64,000 nucleotides of DNA, taken from JAAYAE01 sp963678395 (lineage in GTDB: Bacteria; Bacillota; Negativicutes; Acidaminococcales; Acidaminococcaceae). The DNA is taken from assembly GCA_963678395.1 (NCBI GenBank), contig OY782827.1, forward strand, positions 558,001 to 622,000, in the 5' to 3' direction. Numbering within the stretch: the stretch's first letter is position 1; every line of letters starts with the position of its first letter. Below the pieces are notes generated by a model. It saw only the letters and a program-made list of their open reading frames with translations. It made no database searches and had not been told where the DNA came from. The translations under genes and the position numbers were made by a program. Below, one piece after another: positions 25,566 through 34,761 of this stretch.

Positions 25566-26201
25566 ATGACAAAACAATTAATGGACAGAACTTGCAAAGA
25601 TTTTTTGGTAGATTTGGCCTCCAAGGAACCAACACCGGGTGGTGGTGGTGCCGCGGCCTTAGCAGGTGCTATTGCTGCGGCCTTAACGTCAATGGTAGCA
25701 AATCTTACCTTGGGTAAGAAAAAGTATGTCGAGGTGGAAGGAAAAATCCGTCCTATTCTTATCTCAGCAGAAATATTACGGACACGTATGGAAGCTTTAG
25801 TAGCGGCCGATGCTGCTGTATTCGCCGGGTTTATGAAAGCCTACAAAATGCCGCATACAACAGAAGCAGAAGAAATTGGCCGAGCTAAGGCTATTGAAGT
25901 TGCAGCTTATGATGCTGCCGAGGTACCTCTAAAAATAGCGGAGTCCTGCATGGAAGTTTTGGAAATAGCGGCACAAATAGTTTTAATTTGTAATAAATCA
26001 GCTATAACAGATGCAACCGTGGCTGCTTTTTTAGCAAGAGCAGCTCTTCGGAGTGCTTGTTATAATGTGCAGAGTAATTTATTACTTATTAAAGATAAAG
26101 AATATGTGACTAAAACTGAAAATTATATGTTGAAGTTAAATCATAAAGCCTTAGAGTGTGAAGAAAAAGTAGTATATGAAACTGACATTGTTATGGGCTA
26201 G
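25566..26201 (+). CDS. Cyclodeaminase/cyclohydrolase family protein (FchA-like)
   Basis: A 211-residue, mainly helical protein of the formiminotransferase-cyclodeaminase domain family: KDFLVDLASKEPTPGGGGAAALAGAIAAALTSMVANLT forms the conserved folate-binding start. Stand-alone members act as methenyl-THF cyclohydrolase (FchA) or formimino-THF cyclodeaminase in one-carbon metabolism, in the cytoplasm. The ATG at 25566 is preferred over 25551 because GGGGAGAG fits it. It is divergent from hydE-A and convergent with the broken VIT1-like gene. Confidence 0.82.
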   Translation: MTKQLMDRTCKDFLVDLASKEPTPGGGGAAALAGAIAAALTSMVANLTLGKKKYVEVEGKIRPILISAEILRTRMEALVAADAAVFAGFMKAYKMPHTTEAEEIGRAKAIEVAAYDAAEVPLKIAESCMEVLEIAAQIVLICNKSAITDATVAAFLARAALRSACYNVQSNLLLIKDKEYVTKTENYMLKLNHKALECEEKVVYETDIVMG

Positions 26202-26239
26202 ATATTTAGAAATATTCTTAGCCATATTTTGCCCTAAAA

Positions 26240-27122
26240 TCAACCTATATCTACGCCCAAAATGTTTTTGGCAATAATTCCTATGGCAAAGGAAAGGGCT
26301 GCAATTCCTAGGCTGATAATTGCCATTTCTGTAAAACGTGGCCAAAAAGTTGTAGATTGTACAACAGAGACATAAAAATTAAAGCGCAAGATGATGAGGA
26401 TTACCACGGCAATCATAATACCAAATGCCGCCATGTAGAATTCATTAGGTAAAATTAAATAAGGCAGTACTAGCAATATAACTGTAATTAGATAAGCCAT
26501 ACCGGTATAAACACTTGACCTTACAGCGGTTTCGCTGCCATTGGCACGTTCCGCCAAATAGTTAGAGGCAGCCATAGATAAGGTGGCCGCAAAGCCGGTA
26601 ATAATAGCCGCTAGAGCCACCAATTTCGTGCTAGCGAGGGCGAAGGTCATCCCCCCGCAATAGTTCCCCGCTTAGTTCGACTAGAGCGTCGTTGAGACCG
26701 AGAACCATGGAGCCAACATATTTCAACTTTTCTTCGTCAATGAGGGCAATTAATTTGTTTTCATGTTCTTCTTCTTGCGTGATTATTTTTTTGGCCTCAG
26801 GTATTTCTTTAATGATTTCATTTAAGTCTTTAATGCCGACTTGTTCAATCTGTTCTAAGAGCTTTATGACAAAGGTTTCTCCTAATGCGAGATAGAGGAA
26901 CTTATAACTATATATTTTTAACCAGTTAGGTTCCGTATCTTTACCGGTAAATGTTTTCCATTGTTCATAATGGAGATTTTCAGCTTGGGAAATTTCCATA
27001 AGGACTTTTTTGTTGTTGGCATTTTTCATCATACCGGCAATTTCTGAGCAAAGGATTTTGCCGGTAATTTTATCTTTTTGAAATTTCATTATGCGCTTAT
27101 GCATAGCTAGGGATAGTTTCAT
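26240..27122 (-). pseudogene. Ferritin-like/VIT1 family iron transporter, frameshifted
   Basis: The first part (27122 to ~26651) is a ferritin-like domain with EIAGMMKNANNKKVLMEISQAENLHYEQW and EEEHENKL, joined to the beginning of a CCC1/VIT1 domain (YVGSMVLGLNDALVELSGEL). The rest of the VIT1 domain (MTFALASTKLVALAAIITGFAATLSMAASNYL, then three membrane segments) is in another frame. The shift is at a G6 tract (plus-strand C6 at 26651-26656); five G restore one ~290-residue protein. Relatives export iron or manganese. A homopolymer error or phase-variable tract is possible. Confidence 0.8.
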
Positions 27123-27283
27123 AAATTTATAAACCTCTTTTGGTTATATTTTGTGGAAAGCGGTTTATAAAGAACAAGCCGCTAGTTTATTGGTTCTCTT
27201 ATATACTACTATACTGACAATATTTAGCAAGTCTATTTGGCAAGAAATATTATGCTGAAATAGTATCGCGAAGGTTTAATGAC

Positions 27284-27312
27284 TTGACAAGAATAGTATC
27301 ATATATTATACT
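27284..27312 (+). promoter_or_regulatory. Promoter of tRNA-Ser(UGA)
   Basis: TTGACA (27284-27289), a 17-bp spacer and TATACT (27307-27312), 17 bp before the mature tRNA. Confidence 0.8.
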
Positions 27313-27329
27313 TTGACCTGTGTCTACAC

Positions 27330-27418
27330 GGAGAGGTGGCCGAGTGGTTTAAGGCGCTAGTCTTGAAAACTAGTGATTCCGCAAGGAACCGTGGGTTCGA
27401 ATCCCACCTTCTCCGCCA
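27330..27418 (+). tRNA. tRNA-Ser(UGA)
   Basis: An 89-nt type II tRNA with acceptor GGAGAGG/CTTCTCC-type pairing, encoded CCA and T-loop GGTTCGAATCC. The anticodon loop CTTGAAA gives UGA. The long variable arm is TGATTCCGCAAGGAACC. Acceptor and T-arm are nearly identical to the tRNA-Ser(CGA) at 5499. Confidence 0.95.
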
Positions 27419-27460
27419 TATTAAGATAATAATATTGTTATATTATGGATTATATTTTGT

Positions 27461-27503
27461 GCCTGTTATACTCTGGTTTTAGCTAGAGTGTAACAGGCTT
27501 TTT
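27461..27503 (+). terminator. Terminator after tRNA-Ser(UGA)
   Basis: GCCTGTTATACTCT pairs with AGAGTGTAACAGGC (one wobble) around a 10-nt loop, followed by TTTTT. Confidence 0.85.
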
Positions 27504-27575
27504 ATTTGACTCTATATATAAATTTATATACAATGTTATTAACAATGTTGTTGTTTAAAGAAAGGCGTAGATAAT

Positions 27576-27815
27576 ATGTTAGATGTGAATTTTCTATTAG
27601 AAGAAGCTATTGCAGAAACAGAAAATGTTGCCGCTGGGGAAGTTTTTTTAGTCAAAGATTTATTTAAAGGATATATATGGCATAGAATTCCTTTAAAAGA
27701 CAGGCTCTTATTGGGAACTTTGTTTCTAAATTACGTTCATAAAATTAATGGCGGTTTAAGCGCCATTGAAAAAACATCTTCTAACCAACAACAATATAAA
27801 AAAATCCACCTATAG
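27576..27815 (+). CDS. DUF1413 family small protein
   Basis: A 79-residue protein whose core GEVFLVKDLFKGYIWHRIPLKDRLLLGTLFLNYV fits DUF1413, a small domain of unknown function that looks like a DNA-binding or adaptor module. AAAGGCG lies upstream of the ATG. It is an isolated gene between the tRNA and the DUF1538 operon. Confidence 0.7.
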   Translation: MLDVNFLLEEAIAETENVAAGEVFLVKDLFKGYIWHRIPLKDRLLLGTLFLNYVHKINGGLSAIEKTSSNQQQYKKIHL

Positions 27816-27935
27816 CAACTAGTTTGCAAGCTCTTTTATGTAGATACCTAAGAATTATAATTACAAGTAGTTAGGTTTATGTTAAGTTTGCGACCTATTC
27901 ATAATAAGTGATTGCTAGAAAGGAATGATATATAT

Positions 27936-29429
27936 TTGAATGTTCTTGTTTCTAAACTTAAAGAAGTTCTGTATTCTGTGCTGCCAATCATAATAATAGT
28001 AATGGTTTTGAATTTCACTATTGCACCTCTTGCGGTGCCTTTAATTGTAGAATTTCTTGTGGGTGCAGGTCTTATTATTATCGGTTTGTCGGTTTTTTTA
28101 TTTGGAGTTGATATTGGTATTAGTCCTATCGGTAATATAATTGGAGCAAAGCTAGCAAAGACAAATAAAATTTGGAAAGTAGCTGTTGCTGGGCTAATAA
28201 TTGGTTTTTTCAGCTCAATTGCGGAACCTGATCTACATATTCTTGCAGGTCAAGTGGATTTTGTTACTTCAGGACTAATTTCAAAGGATAGTATCGTGTT
28301 AATGGTAGCAATGGGAATTGCTTTGTTGCTTTCATTAGGGCTTACGAGGATTGTTTATAATATTTTTTTGCAAAAAGTATTAATAATTTTATACTCAGGT
28401 GTTTTTATGCTTGCGCTATTTACATCAAGAGAATTTTTAGCAATATCTTTTGATGCTTCAGGCGCAACAACCGGTGTAATGACGGTTCCGTTCATCTTAG
28501 CTCTTGCCGTTGGTGTATCTGCCATGAAAAAAGATAGCAAGGCTTCGGAAAACGATAGTTTTGGGTTAGTGGCGATTGCTTCTACAGGTGCAATATTATC
28601 GGTTATGATTATGAGTATTATTTCCCAAACAGATAATATTGCAGGAGGCCTCGAATATAATGAACCCATCGCAACATCAACTGGTAGTCACTTTATTCAA
28701 TTAATTACAACAATAGCTTTAGAAGCTTTTCTGGCCTTGCTTCCTATACTGTTAATTTTCCTTATATTTCAAAAATATTCCTTCAAATTGTCTAAAAAAG
28801 CGTTTAGGAAAATTATCATGGGCATGTTGTTTACTTTTATAGGACTAGTTCTATTTTTGTTCGGTATAAATGCCGGGTTTATGGATGTGGGGGTTGCCAT
28901 AGGCTATAGTATTGCATCTTTGGACAATAAAACCTACTTGGTTATTATAGGATTTGTTTTAGGTTTCGTTACAATATTGGCAGAACCAGCCGTTTATGTA
29001 CTAACAAATCAGATCGAAGACGTTACAAGTGGATATGTAAAGCGAAAAGTAGTGTTATTTACACTTGCTATTGGAATTGGGTTCGCAGTGGCATTATCTA
29101 TGATAAGAATACTTGTTCCTAGTATCCAGTTGTGGCATTATCTTTTGCCTGGGTATTTACTTGCTTTAACAATGACCTTCTTTGTTCCCAAGCTTTTTGT
29201 GGGAATAGCGTTTGATTCAGGCGGTGTGGCATCAGGGCCGATGACGGCTACTTTCATACTGGCATTTGCTCAAGGGGCAGCGGGTGCTATAGAAGGAGCT
29301 AACGTAATGGTAGATGGATTTGGAATGATAGCCATGGTTGCGTTGATGCCTTTAATTGCTTTGCAGGTATTAGGCCTTATTTTCAAAATAAACTCTAAAA
29401 AGGGAGGTATAGAAAACGGTGATGAATAG
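27936..29429 (+). CDS. DUF1538 multi-pass membrane protein
   Basis: A 497-residue inner-membrane protein made of two repeated DUF1538 halves. Each half has the GxxLFxxGxDxG element (GLSVFLFGVDIGISPIG; GLVLFLFGINAGFMDVG), an EPDLHIL/EPAVYVL motif and SFDASGATTGVMTVPFILA / AFDSGGVASGPMTATFILA. The repeats and conserved acidic/serine motifs suggest a secondary transporter, substrate unknown. The start is a TTG with AGAAAGG upstream. It overlaps the PII-like gene that follows, the usual pairing for this family. Confidence 0.8.
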   Translation: MNVLVSKLKEVLYSVLPIIIIVMVLNFTIAPLAVPLIVEFLVGAGLIIIGLSVFLFGVDIGISPIGNIIGAKLAKTNKIWKVAVAGLIIGFFSSIAEPDLHILAGQVDFVTSGLISKDSIVLMVAMGIALLLSLGLTRIVYNIFLQKVLIILYSGVFMLALFTSREFLAISFDASGATTGVMTVPFILALAVGVSAMKKDSKASENDSFGLVAIASTGAILSVMIMSIISQTDNIAGGLEYNEPIATSTGSHFIQLITTIALEAFLALLPILLIFLIFQKYSFKLSKKAFRKIIMGMLFTFIGLVLFLFGINAGFMDVGVAIGYSIASLDNKTYLVIIGFVLGFVTILAEPAVYVLTNQIEDVTSGYVKRKVVLFTLAIGIGFAVALSMIRILVPSIQLWHYLLPGYLLALTMTFFVPKLFVGIAFDSGGVASGPMTATFILAFAQGAAGAIEGANVMVDGFGMIAMVALMPLIALQVLGLIFKINSKKGGIENGDE

Positions 29430-30087
29430 TTCTCAAGCTGTGGATATAGAGCAAATATGCATTATTGTAAATAGTGGTTTGGGTAGTAAAGTACTGAAAA
29501 AAGCTAAGAATTACGGCATTTCCGGTGGTACGTTATTGTTGGGAAAAGGCACGGTACACAATCGTATTTTAGAGCTTTTATGCCTATCTGATGTAAAAAA
29601 AGAAATTGTGTTAATGGTTGCCGATAGAAAGATAGGGCGACAAGTGCTTGATAAATTAAATGAGGAATTTAAATTTGCGCAGCCTAATCAGGGTATAGCA
29701 TTTACCACTTCAGTTTGTTCTTTAATAGGAACAAGGAGTTGCAAAAGCGCTGACCCAATAGAAGAAAGAGGTGTTGATAATAATATGTATCATGCAATAA
29801 CCGTAATTGTGGATAAGGGAAATGCAGAATATGTAATTGATGCGGCTACCAAAATGGGGGCTAAGGGTGGGACTATAATCAATGCCAGAGGTTCTGGAAT
29901 TCATGAAACTAGTAAAGTATTTTCCATGGAAATTGAGCCGGAGAAAGAGATTGTTATGATTCTTTCAGAAAAGGAAAAGACGGAAGCTATCGTGGCTTCT
30001 ATAAGAGAACAACTAAAAATAGATGAGCCTGGTAAAGGAATTCTTTATATACAAGATGTAAATAAGACATATGGTTTATTTAAATAA
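29419..30087 (+). CDS. Tandem PII-like regulator paired with DUF1538
   Basis: A 222-residue cytoplasmic protein with two PII-like (GlnB fold) halves: EQICIIVNSGLGSKVLKKAKNYGISGGTLLLGKG and MYHAITVIVDKGNAEYVIDAATKMGAKGGTIINARGSG. The second half has the GG(T/I)I..ARG nucleotide-binding style loop. Such proteins gate the neighbouring transporter in response to nucleotides. GTG 29419 fits the GGGAGGT site best; ATG 29422 is possible. It overlaps the DUF1538 gene by 11 bp and ends the operon before a terminator. Confidence 0.8.
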   Translation: MMNSSQAVDIEQICIIVNSGLGSKVLKKAKNYGISGGTLLLGKGTVHNRILELLCLSDVKKEIVLMVADRKIGRQVLDKLNEEFKFAQPNQGIAFTTSVCSLIGTRSCKSADPIEERGVDNNMYHAITVIVDKGNAEYVIDAATKMGAKGGTIINARGSGIHETSKVFSMEIEPEKEIVMILSEKEKTEAIVASIREQLKIDEPGKGILYIQDVNKTYGLFK

Positions 30088-30215
30088 AGGACCTATTGGT
30101 CTATATGGATAATGTGCTACTAAGAATTGTGACGTAGGCAAATTTCAAGAATGTAAACATAGTAGAATGAAAATGTTTTTGAATTCTGATGATAATTAAA
30201 AGACTGTATAACTAA

Positions 30216-30287
30216 AGGGTTTCGAGTGGTTCGTTTTCTGCTGCACTAGGGCAGGCAGGGAAAAAAACACTCGAAACCCTATTTTTC
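30216..30287 (+). terminator. Terminator with large loop
   Basis: AGGGTTTCGAGTG and CACTCGAAACCCT form a perfect 13-bp stem around a 39-nt loop, followed by ATTTTTCT. The loop is unusually long for a terminator and carries TGCACTAGGGCAGGCAGGG. Confidence 0.7.
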
Positions 30288-30371
30288 TATATATTGGTAA
30301 TAACTAGGAAGAAAATTATGTAGTACTTAAAAAATCATGTAGGAGATGGTGCAGTTTTAATGTTGGTGGTT

Positions 30372-31415
30372 TTAGCCACGATAATCGCCACGGTCAACAA
30401 CAATTTCATAACCTATTTTTTGCATTCGTTCTTTCAGACAGTTTATACATTCGGCAGCTTCTTCACCTGTGCAGATTTTATTGTCATACAGGGAATATTT
30501 GCTGCGGACTATAGCGGGAGAAAGATTGGGCATAACCACATTTGCTCCGGCTAAAATGCCTTTTTCCCGTCCATTAGGGTCAATAGTGCCTAAGGCGGTA
30601 GTAGCAGGTATTAGTGCTTTGGGTAACATGAGCCGTAAAATAGCAATGAGACGCAGGGTTTGTTGTAAAGTGCCGGCTTTTTTGTCGCAAAAAGCGGTAT
30701 CTTTATGGGGAATAAAAGGGCCTATACCAATCATTTGCGGATTAAAACGTCTAATGAAGAGCAAATCTTCTATTAGGTTATCTACGGTCTGAAAAGGAGA
30801 GCCTACCATAAACCCTGTCCCGACCTGATAACCAATTTCTTTTAGGTTTTCCAGACAGTTAAGACGATTGGCAAGAGAAAGAGTGGGCGGATGCAAAAGT
30901 GCATAGTGAGACGGAGTAACTGTTTCATGTCGTAAAAGATAACGATCAGCACCGGCGGCAAACATGGCTTTATAGGAGGATAAAGAACGCTCTCCGATAG
31001 ATAAGGTAATTGCACAATCAGGGTGTGCAGTTTTAATGGCACTAATTATAGCAATCATTACTTGATCAGAAAAAAAGGCGTCTTCCCCACCTTGTAGTAC
31101 AAATGTACGAAAACCAAGTTCATAGCCATTAAGGCAGCAAGAAAGTATTTCCTCTTTAGTTAGGCGATAACGCGCGGCGTTATTGTTACTGCATCTAATT
31201 CCGCAATAATAACAATCATTTTTACAGTAATTAGTAAACTCAATCAAACCACGAATATAAACTTTGTTCTGGAACTGTTTTAAAGCTGCTAAACGTGCTG
31301 CTTGCAATAAATCTGCATGAATTTTGGAATCGGTGGTTAGCAAAAGTTCTTTTAAGTCAGCAGAAGATGCTGTGGCAAAGTTGCAACGCATAGTTATATT
31401 CTCGCTAATGGGCAT
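30372..31415 (-). CDS. HydE-like radical SAM protein, paralogue B
   Basis: A 347-residue radical SAM protein highly similar to paralogue A: RGLIEFTNYCKNDCYYCGIRCSN with CX3CX2C, GFRTFVLQGGEDAFFSDQ, GERSLSSYKAMFAAGADRYLLRHETV, GTGFMVGSPFQT and the shared ending VVDRGDY. The ATG at 31415 follows GAGGT; an earlier in-frame ATG at 31448 has no such site. It abuts the MATE gene on the same strand. Two HydE-like genes 5 kb apart suggest a duplication with possible functional split. Confidence 0.78.
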   Translation of the reverse strand: MPISENITMRCNFATASSADLKELLLTTDSKIHADLLQAARLAALKQFQNKVYIRGLIEFTNYCKNDCYYCGIRCSNNNAARYRLTKEEILSCCLNGYELGFRTFVLQGGEDAFFSDQVMIAIISAIKTAHPDCAITLSIGERSLSSYKAMFAAGADRYLLRHETVTPSHYALLHPPTLSLANRLNCLENLKEIGYQVGTGFMVGSPFQTVDNLIEDLLFIRRFNPQMIGIGPFIPHKDTAFCDKKAGTLQQTLRLIAILRLMLPKALIPATTALGTIDPNGREKGILAGANVVMPNLSPAIVRSKYSLYDNKICTGEEAAECINCLKERMQKIGYEIVVDRGDYRG

Positions 31416-31449
31416 TATTATACCTCGCTTATTTATTAGGATAAACATT

Positions 31450-32820
31450 TTATGTTTTTGTAAGTCTATAATTTTCTTTTAAAGTTTTTAAAACATTTAT
31501 GGCAAAAGGTACAGCAACTAAGAAGGAGCAAAAGTCAGATATGGGTTGCGCAATTTGGGCCCCCAGTAACCCGAAGATATTAGGTAAGAGTATAATTAGT
31601 GGTAAGAAAAACAGACCCTGTCTGGCGATGGCTAAAATACTAGCGCCCATAAAGGCACCAATATTTTGCAATAGCATATTGGTAATAATTACTATACCCA
31701 TAAAAGGAAGAGAAAGGATTTGTAATCTTAAAGCTTTGATACCAATATTTAAGACATCAACATTACCTTTACAAAAGGCCGATATAATTTCAGGCGCAAA
31801 TACAAAGCCTAGTACAGACCAACAGGCTAGTACTACTGTAGATACTTTTAGGCAAAACAGGTAGGCTGTTATTACTCTTTTGTAGCGCCTTGCACCGTAG
31901 TTAAAACCACAGACCGGCTGGAAGCCTTGACCAAAGCCTAATAAGGAGGCAATGGCAAGAAAAGTAACACGCTGAACAATGGACATAGCGGCTATAGCGG
32001 CATCACCATAAAATCCTAGTATATTGTTGAAAACTACGAAAGTGATACTAGCCAAGCCCTGGCGTGCCAGGGAAGGAAACCCACCATTGGCTATTTCTCT
32101 ATATAATTGCCAAGTAGGTTTAAAATTAGAGAATTTAATGGTCATGGAGGAACTGCGTTGGCAGCAAATTATAAGAGCTGTGAAACTAATAAATTGGCTA
32201 AGTAGTGTTGCTAAAGCGGCACCGGCAATTCCCATGTGAAAATAAAAAATAAAAATAGGATCAAGAATTACATTTAGGATAGCGCCGCCACTAATGCCAA
32301 TCATGCCAAAGGCAGCATCGCCTTGAAGGCGCAACTGATTATTTAATACTAGGGAAGTAGCCATGAAAGGTAACCCTAGAAGAATGATTTGCATGTATTT
32401 TTCAGCATAAGGCAATATAGTAGGTGTAGAACCTAAAAGCGTGGCTAAAGGAGTTAAGAATAATAACCCTAATAAAGAAAAAATGATGCTTACAAAAAAA
32501 GCAGTGAAAAAACCAACAGACGCCATAATAGCTGCGGACTCCAAGTCTTTTTTTCCTAGCATACGGGAAATATAATTGCCAGAACCTTGCCCAAAAAAGA
32601 AGCCTGTAGCTTGAATAAGAGCCATGAGAGAAAAAACTACACCTATGGCTCCGGTGGCGCTGGCATTAATTTTTCCCATAAAAAAAGTGTCTGCCATATT
32701 GTAGAGCGAAGTAATCAACATGCTGATTATGGTTGGAATAGCCATGGAACAAACAAGTTTTTCTACCGGACTTTCAGTCATTTTTTTGAATTTGGCATTT
32801 TGCTTAGAATATTCATTCAT
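31450..32820 (-). CDS. MATE family efflux transporter
   Basis: A 456-residue, 12-segment inner-membrane exporter of the MATE family. Visible motifs are MAIPTIISMLITSLYNMADTFFMGKIN, FFFGQGSGNYISRMLGKKD and the second-half counterpart GFGQGFQPVCGFNYGARRY. Members export drugs or metabolites using sodium or proton gradients. ATG 32820 is preceded by AGAGGTT. It is upstream of the HydE-like gene B on the same strand, and the two may share a transcript. Confidence 0.9.
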   Translation of the reverse strand: MNEYSKQNAKFKKMTESPVEKLVCSMAIPTIISMLITSLYNMADTFFMGKINASATGAIGVVFSLMALIQATGFFFGQGSGNYISRMLGKKDLESAAIMASVGFFTAFFVSIIFSLLGLLFLTPLATLLGSTPTILPYAEKYMQIILLGLPFMATSLVLNNQLRLQGDAAFGMIGISGGAILNVILDPIFIFYFHMGIAGAALATLLSQFISFTALIICCQRSSSMTIKFSNFKPTWQLYREIANGGFPSLARQGLASITFVVFNNILGFYGDAAIAAMSIVQRVTFLAIASLLGFGQGFQPVCGFNYGARRYKRVITAYLFCLKVSTVVLACWSVLGFVFAPEIISAFCKGNVDVLNIGIKALRLQILSLPFMGIVIITNMLLQNIGAFMGASILAIARQGLFFLPLIILLPNIFGLLGAQIAQPISDFCSFLVAVPFAINVLKTLKENYRLTKT

Positions 32821-33001
32821 ATTTAACCTCTGCAAATTCTTATCTATATGCTAATTGTATACTACGCAAGTTTCTTTATCAACGGCATATATAATATTTA
32901 TTGTTAGGAGAAAAGGGTGTATACTTACATAGTATATTTAGGGTATAGTCGAGTGTGGAAATGGACCTAGGTCAATACTGTAGACACAAATAGTTTAACT
33001 T

Positions 33002-33805
33002 TTATGCTGTAGATTTTGCTGCGTCTTCAAACTCCTGCGGAGTCATATATTTTATACTGCCATGAATCCTCTTTCGGTTATACCATGATTCAATATATTC
33101 AAAGATGGCTTTACCGGCCATCTTGAAATCATAATACCTGTTATGGTTCACTTCTTCCTTCTTCAATCCAGAATGGAAAGATTCAATGCAGGCATTATCG
33201 TAGGGGTTTCCCTTACGGCTGTAAGAATGAACCATATTTTTTCTTACAAGCTCATCTTCAAACATTTGACTAGTGTATTGAGTTCCAAGATCACTATGCA
33301 AAATTATTCCTGTTGTATCACTGACATTAAGGCAGGCATTTTCAATAGCTTGTACCGCTAGTTCTGCTGTCATCCTTTTTGCATAGGCATAGCCGATAAT
33401 CTTCTTGCTGGCCAAGTCCATTACTGACGCCAGATATGTCCAACCATCAATAACTGTATGGATATAGGTTATGTCTGTACACCATTTTTTGTTGATTGCT
33501 GCACTTTTGAAATCTCTGTTTAACAAATTGTCATGTTCTTCAACCAAACATTTAGAAGAATAATACCTGTATTTCTTTACTACTATTGCCCTGAGCCCTA
33601 ATTCTGCCATATGCCTTTGGACACGCTTTAGACTGGCCTTTATGCCAAGAGCTTCTAATACTTTCTGTATCTTTGGTGCTCCATATCTCTTCTTGTTTTC
33701 TTCGAAAACATCTTTTATTGTTTCTAGGAACTTCTGTTTGTTTATTTTTCTGGCAGATGTTACGAGACATAAGGACTTATAATAGGTGCCTCGAGGAAGG
33801 TTCAA
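33002..33805 (-). CDS. IS3-family OrfB, DDE transposase domain
   Basis: The 267-residue catalytic part has the same DDE residues as in copy 1 (KWCTDITYI, LHSDLGTQYTS, NACIESFHSG). Its frame continues upstream without a stop through RTKTLGETVGFINRYKAQ to the A7G site in orfA, consistent with production as the OrfAB fusion by -1 frameshifting. Confidence 0.92.
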   Translation of the reverse strand: MNLPRGTYYKSLCLVTSARKINKQKFLETIKDVFEENKKRYGAPKIQKVLEALGIKASLKRVQRHMAELGLRAIVVKKYRYYSSKCLVEEHDNLLNRDFKSAAINKKWCTDITYIHTVIDGWTYLASVMDLASKKIIGYAYAKRMTAELAVQAIENACLNVSDTTGIILHSDLGTQYTSQMFEDELVRKNMVHSYSRKGNPYDNACIESFHSGLKKEEVNHNRYYDFKMAGKAIFEYIESWYNRKRIHGSIKYMTPQEFEDAAKSTA

Positions 33806-33870
33806 TACTTTGCAGGTGCGCTTTACTGTATACTGGGCTTTGTATCTATTGATGAAGCCAACTGTTTCTC

Positions 33871-34146
33871 CTAGTGTTTTCGTGCGAATATGGCTGTAGC
33901 TTTTTTTAATATTTCGTTCTCCATTTCCAGCTCTGCAATACGTTTCTTCATCTTCTCATATTCCTTGGAAGTAATTTCTTCATCGTGTAGTCCCTTAACT
34001 GGGGAGAGTTCTTTTATCCATTTATAAATTGTTACTGCAGTTACGCCATATTCACTGCTAAGGTAGCTTACGCTACTACCGGATTGATACAAATCTACTA
34101 TTTGTTTTTTAAATTCATCGGTAAATCTTATTCCATTTTTGGACAA
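33871..34146 (-). CDS. IS3-family OrfA, helix-turn-helix protein
   Basis: A 91-residue complete OrfA with a TTG start and AGAAAGGG site. It has the HTH (RFTDEFKKQIVDLY ... TVTIYKWIKE-type) followed by a leucine-zipper-like helix (KMKKRIAELEMENEILKKATAI). The TTAAAAAAAGC stretch within ILKKA is the frameshift signal into orfB. Confidence 0.92.
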   Translation of the reverse strand: MSKNGIRFTDEFKKQIVDLYQSGSSVSYLSSEYGVTAVTIYKWIKELSPVKGLHDEEITSKEYEKMKKRIAELEMENEILKKATAIFARKH

Positions 34147-34219
34147 GGTTTAACACGCCCTTTCTAAATTGATTTTAGCTTGTTAAACTTTTCGTGTCCA
34201 TTCTTATATACTAGTACCA

Positions 34220-34682
34220 ATTCTTATGTTTATGATACTTTTGTAAATCAAATTTTATTTGCAGGCAGAGATTCCTCCAATTTCAATAGTTTATCATCCG
34301 GTAGGATTGCACAAATAGTCGAGTTCCCATCCTTAATGAATAATAATGAGTTATTGGGAATTGGAGATTATTATATTGAATCGTTTCCGCTAGCTGCATG
34401 GCTTCAGTATGGATACCTATTTGGAAATATTTTTATCATTATATCAATATGGCCGGTTTTATGGGGGATTAGAAGCTTATCAAAAAAAATCAGATTAATC
34501 TTGCTTTTGTAATCTTAGCTTCTAGTTGTTGGATAAATGGATTATTCGAACAATTAGCACCTTTTGGACCGGGAGTTAAATGTTATATGTTATGGTTGAT
34601 GTTTGGTATTTTATTGGGGAATGATACTAAAAAAAATGAAGCGAAAAACAATTCGGTTAAAACTAAACTAGTTAATCAATAG
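34220..34682 (+). pseudogene. Polysaccharide polymerase (Wzy/O-antigen ligase-like), 3' remnant
   Basis: The frame starts at the IS border without a start codon and encodes YDTFVNQILFAGRDSSNF, SSGRIAQ and several hydrophobic segments, as in the C-terminal part of O-antigen polymerase-like proteins. It is also frameshifted at an A8 tract (34482-34489). With nine A the sequence reads on as NQINLAFVILASSCWINGLFEQLAPFGPG to a stop at 34682. So the gene has lost its 5' part and has one indel. Confidence 0.65.
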
Positions 34683-34761
34683 GCATTTTCACAAGTATTA
34701 CACTGCGTATTTGCCCTATAAAACACTTTTTGATTAAATAGTATATTAGGGAGAGATTAAC

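Larger units (their letters stand above)
32962..34219 (-). mobile_element. IS3-family (IS150-like) element, copy 2, complete
   Basis: A 1258-bp element inverted relative to copy 1, with the same ~38-bp imperfect terminal repeats. It keeps the 51-bp region missing from copy 1, with the A7G slippery stretch, so it should make OrfAB by -1 frameshift. The flanks show no target duplication (GAAA on the left, ATTC on the right), and a truncated polysaccharide polymerase gene begins exactly at its right end. Both facts suggest that a deletion or rearrangement occurred at this copy. Confidence 0.9.

Noticed and set aside
29722..29904. Minus-strand frame inside the PII-like gene
   Set aside because: It overlaps a gene with clear family features and has no start signal; the same holds for the many other antisense frames in rseP, dxr, proS, polC and the ISLre2 transposase.
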